Below are positions 1 to 8,564 of a stretch of 64,000 nt of DNA, piece after piece. The notes under the pieces are model-generated. The model was not told the origin of the DNA, made no database searches, and worked only from the letters and a program-made list of their open reading frames with translations. The number at the start of each line of letters is the position of its first letter. The stretch's first letter is position 1. The translations under genes and the position numbers were made by a program. This DNA is from Kribbella sandramycini (GTDB lineage: Bacteria > Actinomycetota > Actinomycetes > Propionibacteriales > Kribbellaceae). The stretch lies in NCBI RefSeq assembly GCF_013131805.1, contig NZ_JABJRC010000004.1, positions 62,001 to 126,000 of the forward strand, written 5' to 3'.

Positions 1-1
1 G

Positions 2-589
2 GTTCAGGTTGTTGGTTTGGGTGCCGCGCTCTGTCTGCCAATGAGCTCAGGGATCGCGTCGGCAGACACTATTGACAGCGCGCAGATCGCACTGTCGGTG
101 TACAACGCGAAGGATCCGGAAGCGGCATTCAATCAGCTGAGTCCGGCTGAGCAGGAAGAATTCGCGGCTCGAATGCAGACGTGGACGTCCGAGGAGGTTT
201 CGAGCGAGTTCAAGCAGGTCGAGCCGACGCCGGAGGAACTGGCCGCGATGGGTCCGGACGGCGCACGGGCCGGCGGCTGCTGGCAGCAGTACAAGTATCA
301 GAAGTGGCGTGACATCGGCATGAACACCGGCGACACGTGGATGACCGCGCACTGGTGCCACAACGGGTCGAGGATCACCAGCTACCGGCTGTCCGACCAG
401 GGCGGCCAGGGCAAGCTGGGTATCAAGTACGAGGGCCTCGGCGCCAAGTACGCCAACAATGTCGGCTGGGAGGTGCGCCAGGGTCAGACATTCAAGTTCA
501 AGATCGGGTGGGCCCACGCCAATCCCTGCATGCAGATCCGCGGCGGGAAAGGCCTGTATTCCTTCCGGGCCAACTGCAATATGAGCTAG
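2..589 (+). CDS. Secreted protein of unknown function, 5' end outside window
   Basis: The frame is open to the left edge, so the true start lies upstream. The visible N-terminus is the hydrophobic end of a signal peptide with an Ala-rich cleavage region ending near ASA-D. The mature part has an acidic helical stretch and then a Cys/Trp/Gly-rich C-terminal half of about 100 residues with four cysteines, which could form two disulfides outside the cell. I do not recognise a family and infer no activity. Its stop overlaps the end of the convergent small membrane gene by four bases. Confidence 0.75.
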   Translation, partial: VQVVGLGAALCLPMSSGIASADTIDSAQIALSVYNAKDPEAAFNQLSPAEQEEFAARMQTWTSEEVSSEFKQVEPTPEELAAMGPDGARAGGCWQQYKYQKWRDIGMNTGDTWMTAHWCHNGSRITSYRLSDQGGQGKLGIKYEGLGAKYANNVGWEVRQGQTFKFKIGWAHANPCMQIRGGKGLYSFRANCNMS

Positions 590-810
590 TGTTCCGAAGG
601 CTGGTCCGGCTCGCCCGATTCCGGGCGAGTTCGGGCCGGCCCGTCCCATTGCCGGGCCTGGTGATCGCGGCTCACCTTACTGTCCCAGTCGACGTCGTCC
701 GTTCGCCGATTTGATGATCGCACTGCTTTTACCAGACGCCGGAGCAGAACAATGACGGCGAGAACGACCAGGACCAAAAACAGTGCGTACAGCCAGGTGA
801 ACTCAAACAC
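586..810 (-). CDS. Small single-pass membrane protein
   Basis: A 74-aa protein starting with GTG behind a good GGAGG ribosome site. Residues 5-24 form one strongly hydrophobic helix followed by an Arg-rich stretch, so the charged, hydrophilic 45-residue tail is probably cytoplasmic. It lies about 40 bases downstream of the putative anti-sigma gene on the same strand and may be the last gene of the sigma-factor operon. No known family is recognised. It is too short for a functional call, but the ribosome site and transmembrane pattern suggest a real gene. Confidence 0.55.
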   Translation of the reverse strand: MFEFTWLYALFLVLVVLAVIVLLRRLVKAVRSSNRRTDDVDWDSKVSRDHQARQWDGPARTRPESGEPDQPSEH

Positions 811-849
811 GCGCGCGCCTCCGTACCTGCCGAATGGTCAGATCAGGTA

Positions 850-1545
850 TCACGGTATCAATTCCTGCAGCACCGTGTTGCTGCGATCCAGGGCGGTCAC
901 CGACACCGGTCCAGCCGGCGCCGGCCACCAGGCCAGGAAATATCCGTCGGCCACCGACGCGGTGACCTCCGTACCGTCCGTCGTGGTGACCTTCACGCTG
1001 CTGACTCCGGCCGCAACCGGCCCGAACACGTAACGCGCGCCGTCACCCTTGTCCAGCGAGCCCCCATTTCCGAGCAGCTTCACCGAACTACCTGTTGGCA
1101 GCGCCTCGGCGTCCACCCGCCCGGTTGAGCGGTTGTCCTGGTCGTAGATACAGACCAGCACACTGGATTCATCGCCCAGCAGTACGGCCGTGAAGTCGCC
1201 ACGCCCTTCTGCGACCAGCGGCTTGAACCGTGCCGCGTCGACCACCTCGCCGGGCTCGGCTGGGATCGACGACAGGCATGGCTGCAGCCTGGCATCGTCC
1301 ATCGCAACAGCAGCCCCGTGCGGGACAGCGGTCCACGACGCGTAGGCCGAAGCAGGAAACAGCGCCGAATAGGTCAACACCCCACCGGCAACAAGGGTCA
1401 CCACCGCAGCCGATCCCTGCGCCAGCAGCCGCCGGCGACCGCGCTGAACCTGGACCGCGCCGGCGAGCGCCGCCTCCCGGGCACGTCGCCTCGCGTCGCC
1501 GTCCAGTGCCTTCACCTCGAGAACGGTCTTCTCGAAATCCGTCAT
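850..1545 (-). CDS. Membrane protein paired with ECF sigma factor, putative anti-sigma factor
   Basis: A 231-aa protein whose ATG overlaps the TGA of the upstream sigma gene (ATGA), which suggests translational coupling. It has a short charged N-terminal cytoplasmic segment of about 40 residues, one transmembrane helix around residues 42-62, and an extracellular region of about 165 residues with two cysteines. Position and topology fit an anti-sigma factor that holds the sigma protein at the membrane. No zinc-finger anti-sigma motif (HxxxCxxC) is visible, so the anti-sigma role is inferred from context only. Confidence 0.6.
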   Translation of the reverse strand: MTDFEKTVLEVKALDGDARRRAREAALAGAVQVQRGRRRLLAQGSAAVVTLVAGGVLTYSALFPASAYASWTAVPHGAAVAMDDARLQPCLSSIPAEPGEVVDAARFKPLVAEGRGDFTAVLLGDESSVLVCIYDQDNRSTGRVDAEALPTGSSVKLLGNGGSLDKGDGARYVFGPVAAGVSSVKVTTTDGTEVTASVADGYFLAWWPAPAGPVSVTALDRSNTVLQELIP

Positions 1546-2132
1546 GTTGCTCCTCCGATCGCGTGCTGCCCGAACGCGTCCTGTGCGGCCGCGGCGATGA
1601 GCTGGCGCGCACGCGACAGCCGGGACTTGACCGTCCCCAACGGCACATCCAGCAGACGGGCAACTTCTTCTTGACCGAGCTCGGCAAACACACACAGCTC
1701 GTAGGCGTTGCGGTAGGTCACCGGCAGCGACGCCACCTGCTGCCGCAACCACGCCCGCTGCCGCTCCAGCTCCTCAGCGCGCACAACTTCTTCAGCGATG
1801 TCCGGCACTGTCATCAGCACCGGATCAGCCGAGTGCGCCTCGCGGCGCCGGGAACGCTCAGCGCTGCGTGCATGCTTCTGCAGCACCCGCTTGCCGATCG
1901 CCAGCAAGATCGGCAACGCCGAATCTCCACGCACCACGAACGACCGCCGCGACCGCCAGGCCTCGACGAACGTCTCCGACAGCACATCCTCGGCATCAGC
2001 AGGCGACGCCGCTCGCTGGCAGTAGCGGAACAATCGATCCGCATGGCGATCGAACAGAACACCCAGCGCCGCCATGTCACCAGCTCGCATCGCCTGCCAC
2101 TGGGCGTCATCACCAGCCGAACCATCGACCAT
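1542..2132 (-). CDS. ECF-type RNA polymerase sigma factor
   Basis: A sigma-70 family protein of about 196 aa. Region 2 is visible as FDRHADRLFRYCQR, followed by PADAEDVLSETFVEAWR. Region 4 shows LPVTYRNAYELCVFAELG and a helix-turn-helix with GTVKSRLSRAR. It would direct core RNA polymerase to a specific promoter set under control of the overlapping downstream membrane protein. I chose the ATG at 2132, although a GTG at 2159 would add nine residues. The stop overlaps the next start by four bases. Confidence 0.88.
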   Translation of the reverse strand: MVDGSAGDDAQWQAMRAGDMAALGVLFDRHADRLFRYCQRAASPADAEDVLSETFVEAWRSRRSFVVRGDSALPILLAIGKRVLQKHARSAERSRRREAHSADPVLMTVPDIAEEVVRAEELERQRAWLRQQVASLPVTYRNAYELCVFAELGQEEVARLLDVPLGTVKSRLSRARQLIAAAAQDAFGQHAIGGAT

Positions 2133-2248
2133 AACCACTTCATACCCGCCGCAGCCCACAAGGTTCCAGCCCGGCGGGCTGCCTCGGTCGACCAGCCCCG
2201 ATCGGCCGGCAAGCCGGACGTTGTTCTCGGTGCGCTGAAAGGTGAGCT

Positions 2249-3214
2249 CTAGCCCGGGAGGGCGGCTGGTTTCAGCGTGGTGGCGGCTTGGTCGGGGTGG
2301 TCGGTGAAGATGCCGGCGATGCCTAGGCGGGCGAAGCGGGTCAGTTCGGTGCGGAAATCGGTGGCGGTGGGGAGGAAGCGGCGTTCGGCGCGGAAGGTCC
2401 AGAGTTGGACGCTGAGGCCGGCGCGGTGGGCTTGGCCGACCAGGCGGGTGGGTTCGCCGAGGGCGCCGGTGGGGGTGCGTGGGATGACCAGGTCTTTGTG
2501 GGGGGCCAGGACTTGGGCGTACGTCGCTATGTCGCGCAGGCCGGCCGGTTCGAGGAGGTCGGCGAAGGTGCGGCGGTCGCCGAGGCGTAGTAGGTCGCTG
2601 GGGGCGCTCTCAGCATCGATGAGCTGTACCAGCGGCACCCGGGTCATGACGGCGAGGCGGCGCAGGCTGGTGGGCTCGAACGACTGGACCATGATTTCGG
2701 CCGGCCGCAGCCGCAGGGCGAGGATGCGTTCGGTCAGCAGCTCTTCGAGCGGCAGGCCGAGGCGACGGAAGTACGCCGGGCGCTTGATCTCCGGGATGAC
2801 GCCGATCGGACGGCCCAGCCGCAGGGACTCCTGCCGGGCCAGCGCCACCACGTCGTCGAAGGTGGGAATCGCCTCCAGGCCGTCGTACGCCGTGTTCGAG
2901 GACCGCAGTGCGGGCATCCGCTCGCGGGCGCGCAGGGTGCGCAGCTCGGCGTAGGTGAAGTCCTCGACGAACCAGCCGGTGACGGCCTCGCCGTCGATCA
3001 CCTTGGTGATCCGGCGGTCGGCGAACACCGGGCGGTGCGCGACGTCCGTCGTCCCGGAGATCTCGTTCTCGTGGCGGCAGACCAGCACGCCGTCGAGAGT
3101 GGCGACCAGGTCGGGCTCGATGTAGTCGGCCCCCTGGGCCGCAGCCAGGCGGTAGGCCGCCGGCGTGTGTTCCGGACGGTACCCGCTCGCTCCCCGATGC
3201 GCGATCACCAGCAT
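2249..3214 (-). CDS. Glycerophosphodiester phosphodiesterase family protein
   Basis: A 321-aa GDPD-fold enzyme that should hydrolyse glycerophosphodiesters to glycerol 3-phosphate and an alcohol. The N-terminus carries the family signature HRGASGYRPEHT, then IEPDL and CRHE, which supply the catalytic His/Glu and metal-binding residues. No signal peptide is visible from the chosen ATG. A start at 3238 would add eight residues and neither has a strong ribosome site. The size suits a single-domain GlpQ/UgpQ-like enzyme. It is divergent from the DUF418 gene and has no obvious pathway partner nearby. Confidence 0.87.
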   Translation of the reverse strand: MLVIAHRGASGYRPEHTPAAYRLAAAQGADYIEPDLVATLDGVLVCRHENEISGTTDVAHRPVFADRRITKVIDGEAVTGWFVEDFTYAELRTLRARERMPALRSSNTAYDGLEAIPTFDDVVALARQESLRLGRPIGVIPEIKRPAYFRRLGLPLEELLTERILALRLRPAEIMVQSFEPTSLRRLAVMTRVPLVQLIDAESAPSDLLRLGDRRTFADLLEPAGLRDIATYAQVLAPHKDLVIPRTPTGALGEPTRLVGQAHRAGLSVQLWTFRAERRFLPTATDFRTELTRFARLGIAGIFTDHPDQAATTLKPAALPG

Positions 3215-3344
3215 GGTTCCAGGACAGGCGGCGGACATGGCCCGGTGGGAACTCGTTGCCCAACGCAAGGTGAAGCTCTTTTGATGCGCAAGGAGAGACC
3301 GAAGTAGTACCCACGGTGACCGGCCACCGCCTACTGTCGGGGGC

Positions 3345-4454
3345 ATGACGGAGCGCGCCGGAAACCCGCCGACCACCGGTCCGACTGCTACGTCGGCCAG
3401 AGCGCTCGGCCCCGATCTGGCCCGCGGAATTCTGCTGTTGTTCATCGCAGTGGCGAATTCACACGGTCTCCTGCAGCCGGCGGGTGTGCGGACCATCCGC
3501 GCGATGCCGATCGCCAGTGCGCTGCCGGACCGGGTTGTCGCGTTCCTCGAGACCACACTGGTCGACGGACGCTCGTACACGATGTTCGCCGCGCTGTTCG
3601 GCTACGGCGTGGTTCAGATCGCCAGACGGCAGTCCGGCGATTGGAAGAGCACGCGCAAGCTGCTGCGGCGCCGCGCCTGGTGGCTACTGCTCCTCGGCGT
3701 CCTGCACGGGACTCTGCTCTACTACGGCGACATCCTCGCCGCGTACGGTCTGATCGCGCTGCTGTTCGTCCCCTTCCTCCGTTTCGGCGACAAGTGGGTG
3801 CTGTACGGCGCGGGCGTGATGGTGTTCGTCGGCTCCGGGGTCTACGGCATCCTGTCGATGCCTATCGACCCCAGCACCGACGGTCGCGGGCCCTGGTACT
3901 CCATTGCGATCAGTGCGCCGATTCTGCTGCTCACTGCGGCCGGCCCGTTCCTCTTCGGCGTCTGGGCCGCCCGCCGACGGCTCTTCGAGGACGTCGAGCA
4001 GCACCGCCCGACGCTGCGTCGCATGGCCGCCATCGGCATCCCGGTGTCGTTCCTCGGCGGCATCCCGCTAGCGCTCTACACCTCTGGTCTGCTGCACGCC
4101 ACCGATGCCAACGTGCTCCCAGCCGGGGCCCTCCATGCGCTGACCGGTTACGTGGGCGGTCCGGCGTACGCGGCGCTCATTGCGCTCTGGTCGCTCCGAG
4201 TACGGCGTACTGCGCTCGTGACCGCCCTCCAAGCGACTGGCCAGCGCTCGCTGACCTTCTACCTCGCGCAGTCCGTGGTCTGGGCGATCGTCTTCACCCT
4301 GTTCGGTCTCGGTACCAAGATGGCGCTCTGGCAGGCAGCGCTGCTCGCCGTCGCTACCTGGGCACTGACCGTGGTTCTGGCCGGCTGGATGCGTCGGCGT
4401 GGGTTCCGCGGTCCGTTCGAAGTACTGATCCGGCGGCTGACGTATAGGGAGTAA
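3345..4454 (+). CDS. DUF418 family polytopic membrane protein
   Basis: A 369-aa protein with about eight to nine hydrophobic helices. The N-terminal segment (DLARGILLLFIAVANSHG) and the C-terminal block with GQRSLTFYLAQS match the DUF418 layout seen in YeiB-like membrane proteins of unknown function. A TACTGT -10 hexamer lies seven bases before the ATG, so the mRNA may be leaderless. It is followed 43 bases later by the ABC exporter genes on the same strand, although a fresh -10 sequence there suggests a separate promoter. Transport or envelope roles are only guesses. Confidence 0.85.
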   Translation: MTERAGNPPTTGPTATSARALGPDLARGILLLFIAVANSHGLLQPAGVRTIRAMPIASALPDRVVAFLETTLVDGRSYTMFAALFGYGVVQIARRQSGDWKSTRKLLRRRAWWLLLLGVLHGTLLYYGDILAAYGLIALLFVPFLRFGDKWVLYGAGVMVFVGSGVYGILSMPIDPSTDGRGPWYSIAISAPILLLTAAGPFLFGVWAARRRLFEDVEQHRPTLRRMAAIGIPVSFLGGIPLALYTSGLLHATDANVLPAGALHALTGYVGGPAYAALIALWSLRVRRTALVTALQATGQRSLTFYLAQSVVWAIVFTLFGLGTKMALWQAALLAVATWALTVVLAGWMRRRGFRGPFEVLIRRLTYRE

Positions 4455-4497
4455 TTCGCATGCGCCACGCCGGTGCGCCGACCTAGCCTGAACAGAT

Positions 4498-6231
4498 ATG
4501 AAGCAGCTGCCACTCGCCGATCCCGGCGTCCCCGATGATCGCTCACCGGCCCGCTATCTGTTGTGGGTCGCGCGCGGGCAGGCGCGTACTCTCGCGGGCG
4601 GGATGACGTTCGGCATCCTGTGGATGACAGCTCAAGCGTTCATCCCGGCCATCCTCGGTCTGGCGATCGACCAGGGCGTGGCGGCGCGCGACGGCGACAA
4701 GCTGCTGCAGTGGACCGGCGTGCTGTTCGCGGTCGGCGTCCTGCAGGCGTTCGCCGGCATCATGCGGCACCGGTTCGCCGTCACCAACTGGCTGACCTCG
4801 GCGTACCGCACAGTTCAGGTCGTCACGCGGAAGACTGCTGACCTCGGCGCGACGCTGCCGAAGCATCTGGCCACTGGAGAGGTGGTCAGCGTCGGTGCGA
4901 GCGATCTGGCCTACATCGGCACCCTGATGGAGGTGTCCGCCCGTGCGGCTGGCGCAGTGGTCGCGTTCGGGGTGGTCGCGGCCATTTTGCTGTCGTCGTC
5001 GACCGCGCTCGGTCTGGTGGTGCTGATCGGCGTACCGGTGATGCTGTTCGCCCTAGGCCCGATGTTGCGGCCGCTGCACCGGCGGCAGTTCGCGCAGCGC
5101 GAGGCGGTCGGCGAGCTGAACTCGCTGGGCTCCGACATCGTCGCCGGTCTGCGGGTGCTCCGTGGCATCGGTGGCGAGGAGTCCTTCTCGCGCCGCTACC
5201 GCAGCGAGTCGCAGCGCGTCCGGTACGCCGGCGTCCGCGTGGCTCGGATTCAGTCGGTGCTCGACGCCGCGCAGGTTCTGTTGCCAGGCATCTTCGTAGT
5301 GCTCGTCGTCGGGCTCGGTGCGCACTTCGCGCTCCGCGGTGACCTCAGTGCGGGCTCACTGGTCGCCTTCTACGGCTACGCCACATTCCTGGTGCTGCCG
5401 CTGCGGACGGTGACCGAGTTCGCCAACCAACTGATGCGCGGACTGGTCGCCGGACGTCGAGTTATCCGCGTGCTCTCGCTGGACTCCGACATCGTTGACC
5501 CCGCTCAGCCTGTGCAACTGCCGTCGCAGGGCGACCTGGTCGACCCCGTCTCCGGCATCCGCGCACGCGACGGTCTGCTCACTGCGATCGTCACCGCCGA
5601 GCCGGATGCGTACGGCGCCCTGGCGGACCGACTCGGCCGGTACGACGAGGCCAGCGAGGTCCGGTACGGCGGCGTCACGCTGGCGAGCGCGACTCGGGCC
5701 GACGTCCGTCGACGGATCCTGGTCAGCGATACCGGCTCCCAGCTGTTCACAGGCAACCTGCGCACCGAACTGGACCCGGACGGCCGCTGGAGTGACGAGG
5801 ACGTGCTCGCAGCGATCCGTACGGCGTCAGCGGACGACGTACTGGTCGCGCTGGCCGACGGGCTCAACTCTGAGGTCGAAGAGAAGGGGCGGTCGTTCTC
5901 CGGCGGTCAGCGGCAGCGTCTGGTGCTGGTGCGGGCGCTGCTCGCCGATCCGTCCGTTCTGGTGCTGGTCGAGCCGACCTCAGCCGTCGACGCACACACC
6001 GAGGCGCGGATCGCCGACCGGCTGCACGAGCATCGGGCCGGCCGAACAACCGTCGTACTGACCGGCAGCCCGCTCCTGCTGGACCAGGTCGACGAAGTGC
6101 AATTCGTGGTCGCTGGGCGCGTGGTTGCGGCCGGCCGACACCGCGACCTACTGGCGAGCGAACCGCGCTACCGCCGGACAGTGACCCGACAGACCGAAGA
6201 CGAAGAGCTGACGGAAGGAGTGCGGCGATGA
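4498..6231 (+). CDS. ABC exporter half-transporter A, degenerate ATP-binding motifs
   Basis: A 577-aa fused membrane/ATPase half-transporter with an ABC transmembrane domain over about residues 30-300 and a nucleotide-binding domain after about 340. The ATPase domain keeps a normal signature (SFSGGQRQR). Where Walker A (GxxGxGKS/T) should be, it reads TAEPDAYGALADRL. The Walker B Asp is Val (VLVLVEPTSAVD), although the following Glu remains, and the H-loop His is absent (VVLTGSPLL). It must therefore pair with the next gene, whose defects are complementary. ATGA overlap couples the two. The substrate is unknown, but drug or lipid export is usual for the family. Confidence 0.92.
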   Translation: MKQLPLADPGVPDDRSPARYLLWVARGQARTLAGGMTFGILWMTAQAFIPAILGLAIDQGVAARDGDKLLQWTGVLFAVGVLQAFAGIMRHRFAVTNWLTSAYRTVQVVTRKTADLGATLPKHLATGEVVSVGASDLAYIGTLMEVSARAAGAVVAFGVVAAILLSSSTALGLVVLIGVPVMLFALGPMLRPLHRRQFAQREAVGELNSLGSDIVAGLRVLRGIGGEESFSRRYRSESQRVRYAGVRVARIQSVLDAAQVLLPGIFVVLVVGLGAHFALRGDLSAGSLVAFYGYATFLVLPLRTVTEFANQLMRGLVAGRRVIRVLSLDSDIVDPAQPVQLPSQGDLVDPVSGIRARDGLLTAIVTAEPDAYGALADRLGRYDEASEVRYGGVTLASATRADVRRRILVSDTGSQLFTGNLRTELDPDGRWSDEDVLAAIRTASADDVLVALADGLNSEVEEKGRSFSGGQRQRLVLVRALLADPSVLVLVEPTSAVDAHTEARIADRLHEHRAGRTTVVLTGSPLLLDQVDEVQFVVAGRVVAAGRHRDLLASEPRYRRTVTRQTEDEELTEGVRR

Positions 6232-7964
6232 GGCAGATCCTGCCGGTGGCGGGCCCCGCCGAGATCCGCAAACACGCGCGCCGACTGGTCCGTCGGCACC
6301 CGCGGGCGCTGGCGATCGCGCTCGCCCTGCACGCGGTCGCGGCCGTCACCGGGCTGGCTGCGCCGCGACTGATCGGCAACCTGGTCGAGGACGTGCAACG
6401 CGGGACGACGGTCGGCGCGGTCAACCAGGTGATCCTGCTGATCGCGGCGTTCGTCATCATCCAGTCCCTGCTGACGCGCTGGGCGCGCTACCGGTCGTTC
6501 GCCCTTGGGGAGGAGGTCCTGGCCGAACTGCGCGAGGACTTCGTCGACAACGCGCTGGCACTGCCGATCGGCACTGTCGAACGAGCCGGCACGGGTGACC
6601 TGTTGTCGCGGACGTCGCGAGACGTCGACACGCTGTCGCGCACCGTCCGGTTCGCCGTCCCGGAGACGATCATCGCGTGTGTCACCGTGCTGTTCGCGGT
6701 GACCGCGACGCTGCTGGTCGGCGTCTGGGTACTGCTGCCGTTGCTGGCGATGGTGCCCGTGCTCTGGCTGAGCACCCGCTGGTACCTGCGCCGCGCGAAA
6801 GACGGCTACCTGCGTGAGAACGCGGCGTACGCCCAGATGACCAGCTCGCTGGCCGAAACCGTCGAGGGCGCGCGCACCGTCGAGTCACTGCGCCGGTACG
6901 ACGCCCGCGTCCGCCGGACGGACTCCGACATCCGCGGCTCGTACCTGGCGGAGCGCTACACGCTCGGTCTGCGGACGGTGTGGTTCCCGATGGTCGAGAT
7001 CGGCTACCTCGTCCCAGTGGTCGGCACGCTGCTGTTCGGCGGCTTCCTGCACATCAACGGCCACGTCTCGCTCGGCGCAGTGACAGCCGGTGTGCTGTAC
7101 GTCAACCAGCTGATCGACCCGGTCGACCGGCTGCTGCAGTGGATCGACGAGCTGCAGTCCGGCAGCGCCGCCTTTGCGCGTCTGCTGGGTATCAGCGACG
7201 TACCGGACGACCGTACGCCGTCCGGTCGCACACCGGATGGCGAGCTGGTCGAGGCGCGGGACGTCCGGTTCTCGTACGTCGATGGCCGGGATGTGCTCCA
7301 CGGAGTCGAGCTGACTGTGCAGCCCGGCGAGCGGATCGCGATGGTCGGCCCATCCGGCGCCGGCAAGTCGACGCTGGGCCGGTTGGTCGCGGGCATCCAC
7401 CCACCCCGGACAGGCTCGGTCACAGTCGGCGGAGTCGGGATGACCGAGCTTCCGCTCGACGAGCTGCGCAAACAGGTCGCACTGGTCACCCAGGAGCATC
7501 ACGTCTTCGTGGGGACGCTGCGCGACAACCTGTCGATGGCGCGCCCGTCGGCGACCGACACCGAGCTCCTTGCTGCCCTGACGGCCGTGGACGCTCGTGA
7601 GTGGGCCGAAGCGCTGCCGGACGGCCTGGAGACCCGAGTCGGCTCCGGACAGGTCGCACTGACACCTGCTCAGGCACAGCAGCTCGCGCTGGCCCGGCTG
7701 GTGCTCGCCGATCCGCACACCCTCGTCCTGGACGAGGCGACCTCGCTGATCGACCCACGCGCGGCACGCCATCTGGAGCGCTCGCTCGCCGCCGTACTCG
7801 AGGGGCGCACGGTCATCGCGATCGCGCACCGCCTCTACACCGCTCACGACGCCGACCGGGTTGCCGTGGTCGAGGACGGCCGCATCAGCGAGCTGGGCAG
7901 TCACGACGAGCTGGTTGCCCGCAACGGTTCGTACGCAGCGCTCTGGAACTCCTGGCACGGCTAA
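6228..7964 (+). CDS. ABC exporter half-transporter B, catalytic partner
   Basis: A 578-aa half-transporter with six membrane helices in the first 310 residues, then an ATPase domain with intact Walker A (GPSGAGKST), Q-loop (TQEHH), Walker B (LVLDEATS) and H-loop (AIAHRL). Its signature motif is lost: LTPAQAQQ replaces LSGGQ. Dimerised with the upstream subunit it would form exactly one competent ATP site, built from its own Walker motifs and the partner's signature. This is a more extreme version of known asymmetric exporters such as BmrCD and TM287/288. Its stop overlaps the convergent methyltransferase gene by four bases. Confidence 0.93.
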   Translation: MRQILPVAGPAEIRKHARRLVRRHPRALAIALALHAVAAVTGLAAPRLIGNLVEDVQRGTTVGAVNQVILLIAAFVIIQSLLTRWARYRSFALGEEVLAELREDFVDNALALPIGTVERAGTGDLLSRTSRDVDTLSRTVRFAVPETIIACVTVLFAVTATLLVGVWVLLPLLAMVPVLWLSTRWYLRRAKDGYLRENAAYAQMTSSLAETVEGARTVESLRRYDARVRRTDSDIRGSYLAERYTLGLRTVWFPMVEIGYLVPVVGTLLFGGFLHINGHVSLGAVTAGVLYVNQLIDPVDRLLQWIDELQSGSAAFARLLGISDVPDDRTPSGRTPDGELVEARDVRFSYVDGRDVLHGVELTVQPGERIAMVGPSGAGKSTLGRLVAGIHPPRTGSVTVGGVGMTELPLDELRKQVALVTQEHHVFVGTLRDNLSMARPSATDTELLAALTAVDAREWAEALPDGLETRVGSGQVALTPAQAQQLALARLVLADPHTLVLDEATSLIDPRAARHLERSLAAVLEGRTVIAIAHRLYTAHDADRVAVVEDGRISELGSHDELVARNGSYAALWNSWHG

Positions 7965-8503
7965 GCCCGCCGGAGAACCAGAACTGCTGAGTCGACATGC
8001 GGTGGTGGGGTGAACGCCTTGCGGGGAAGGCGAAGCCCCACCGCCGGCTGGTACGAACGCAGCCATCGGTTGGCACCGTGCACGTCACCACGCACATAGC
8101 GATTCACCAACTGCCGCTGCAGCACCAGATCAGCCGACACCATCCGGGATCCTCGTGCCAGCAGCAGCTTGAGCAACGCGGCCGAGACGTTGTACGGCGG
8201 GCTCGACACGACCCGAAAGGGCCGGGTCGGCAGGCGCAGCTCACGCGCGTCAGCACGAACCACAGTCACCGGAGCATCTGCGAACCGCTGCTGCAACCGA
8301 TCGGCACGACCCGGATGCAGCTCGACCGCAATCACGCGCGCACCAGCGCGAACCAACGGTGCTGTCAACGCACCGAGACCAGCGCCCACGTCGAGCACGA
8401 GCTCACCGGGACGAACCCCAGCGGCGTCGACAACTCGTTGGGCCCACTGGCTATCGAGTGGGTGCCATCCCCAGGCACCCCGCGCCTGCCCGGAGCCGGG
8501 CAC
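7961..8503 (-). CDS. Erm/KsgA-family rRNA adenine N6-methyltransferase-like protein, catalytic domain only
   Basis: A 180-aa SAM-dependent methyltransferase. Motif I is DVGAGLGALT, the acidic motif II is AVELHP, and motif IV is SSPPYN in place of the usual N-[I/L/P]-PY. The end (FTPPPHVDSAVL) is the conserved end of the Erm/KsgA catalytic domain, and the protein stops there. It therefore lacks the C-terminal helical domain of about 60-80 residues found in full-length Erm or KsgA. Erm proteins methylate 23S rRNA A2058 and give macrolide resistance. Here that activity is inferred, and the missing domain and Ser substitution make it uncertain. Confidence 0.78.
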   Translation of the reverse strand: MPGSGQARGAWGWHPLDSQWAQRVVDAAGVRPGELVLDVGAGLGALTAPLVRAGARVIAVELHPGRADRLQQRFADAPVTVVRADARELRLPTRPFRVVSSPPYNVSAALLKLLLARGSRMVSADLVLQRQLVNRYVRGDVHGANRWLRSYQPAVGLRLPRKAFTPPPHVDSAVLVLRRA

Positions 8504-8564
8504 GACGCACCATCACAAAGTTCGTAAACATGGCGCCGACCCTAGACCGCCAGGCGCGCTGTCC

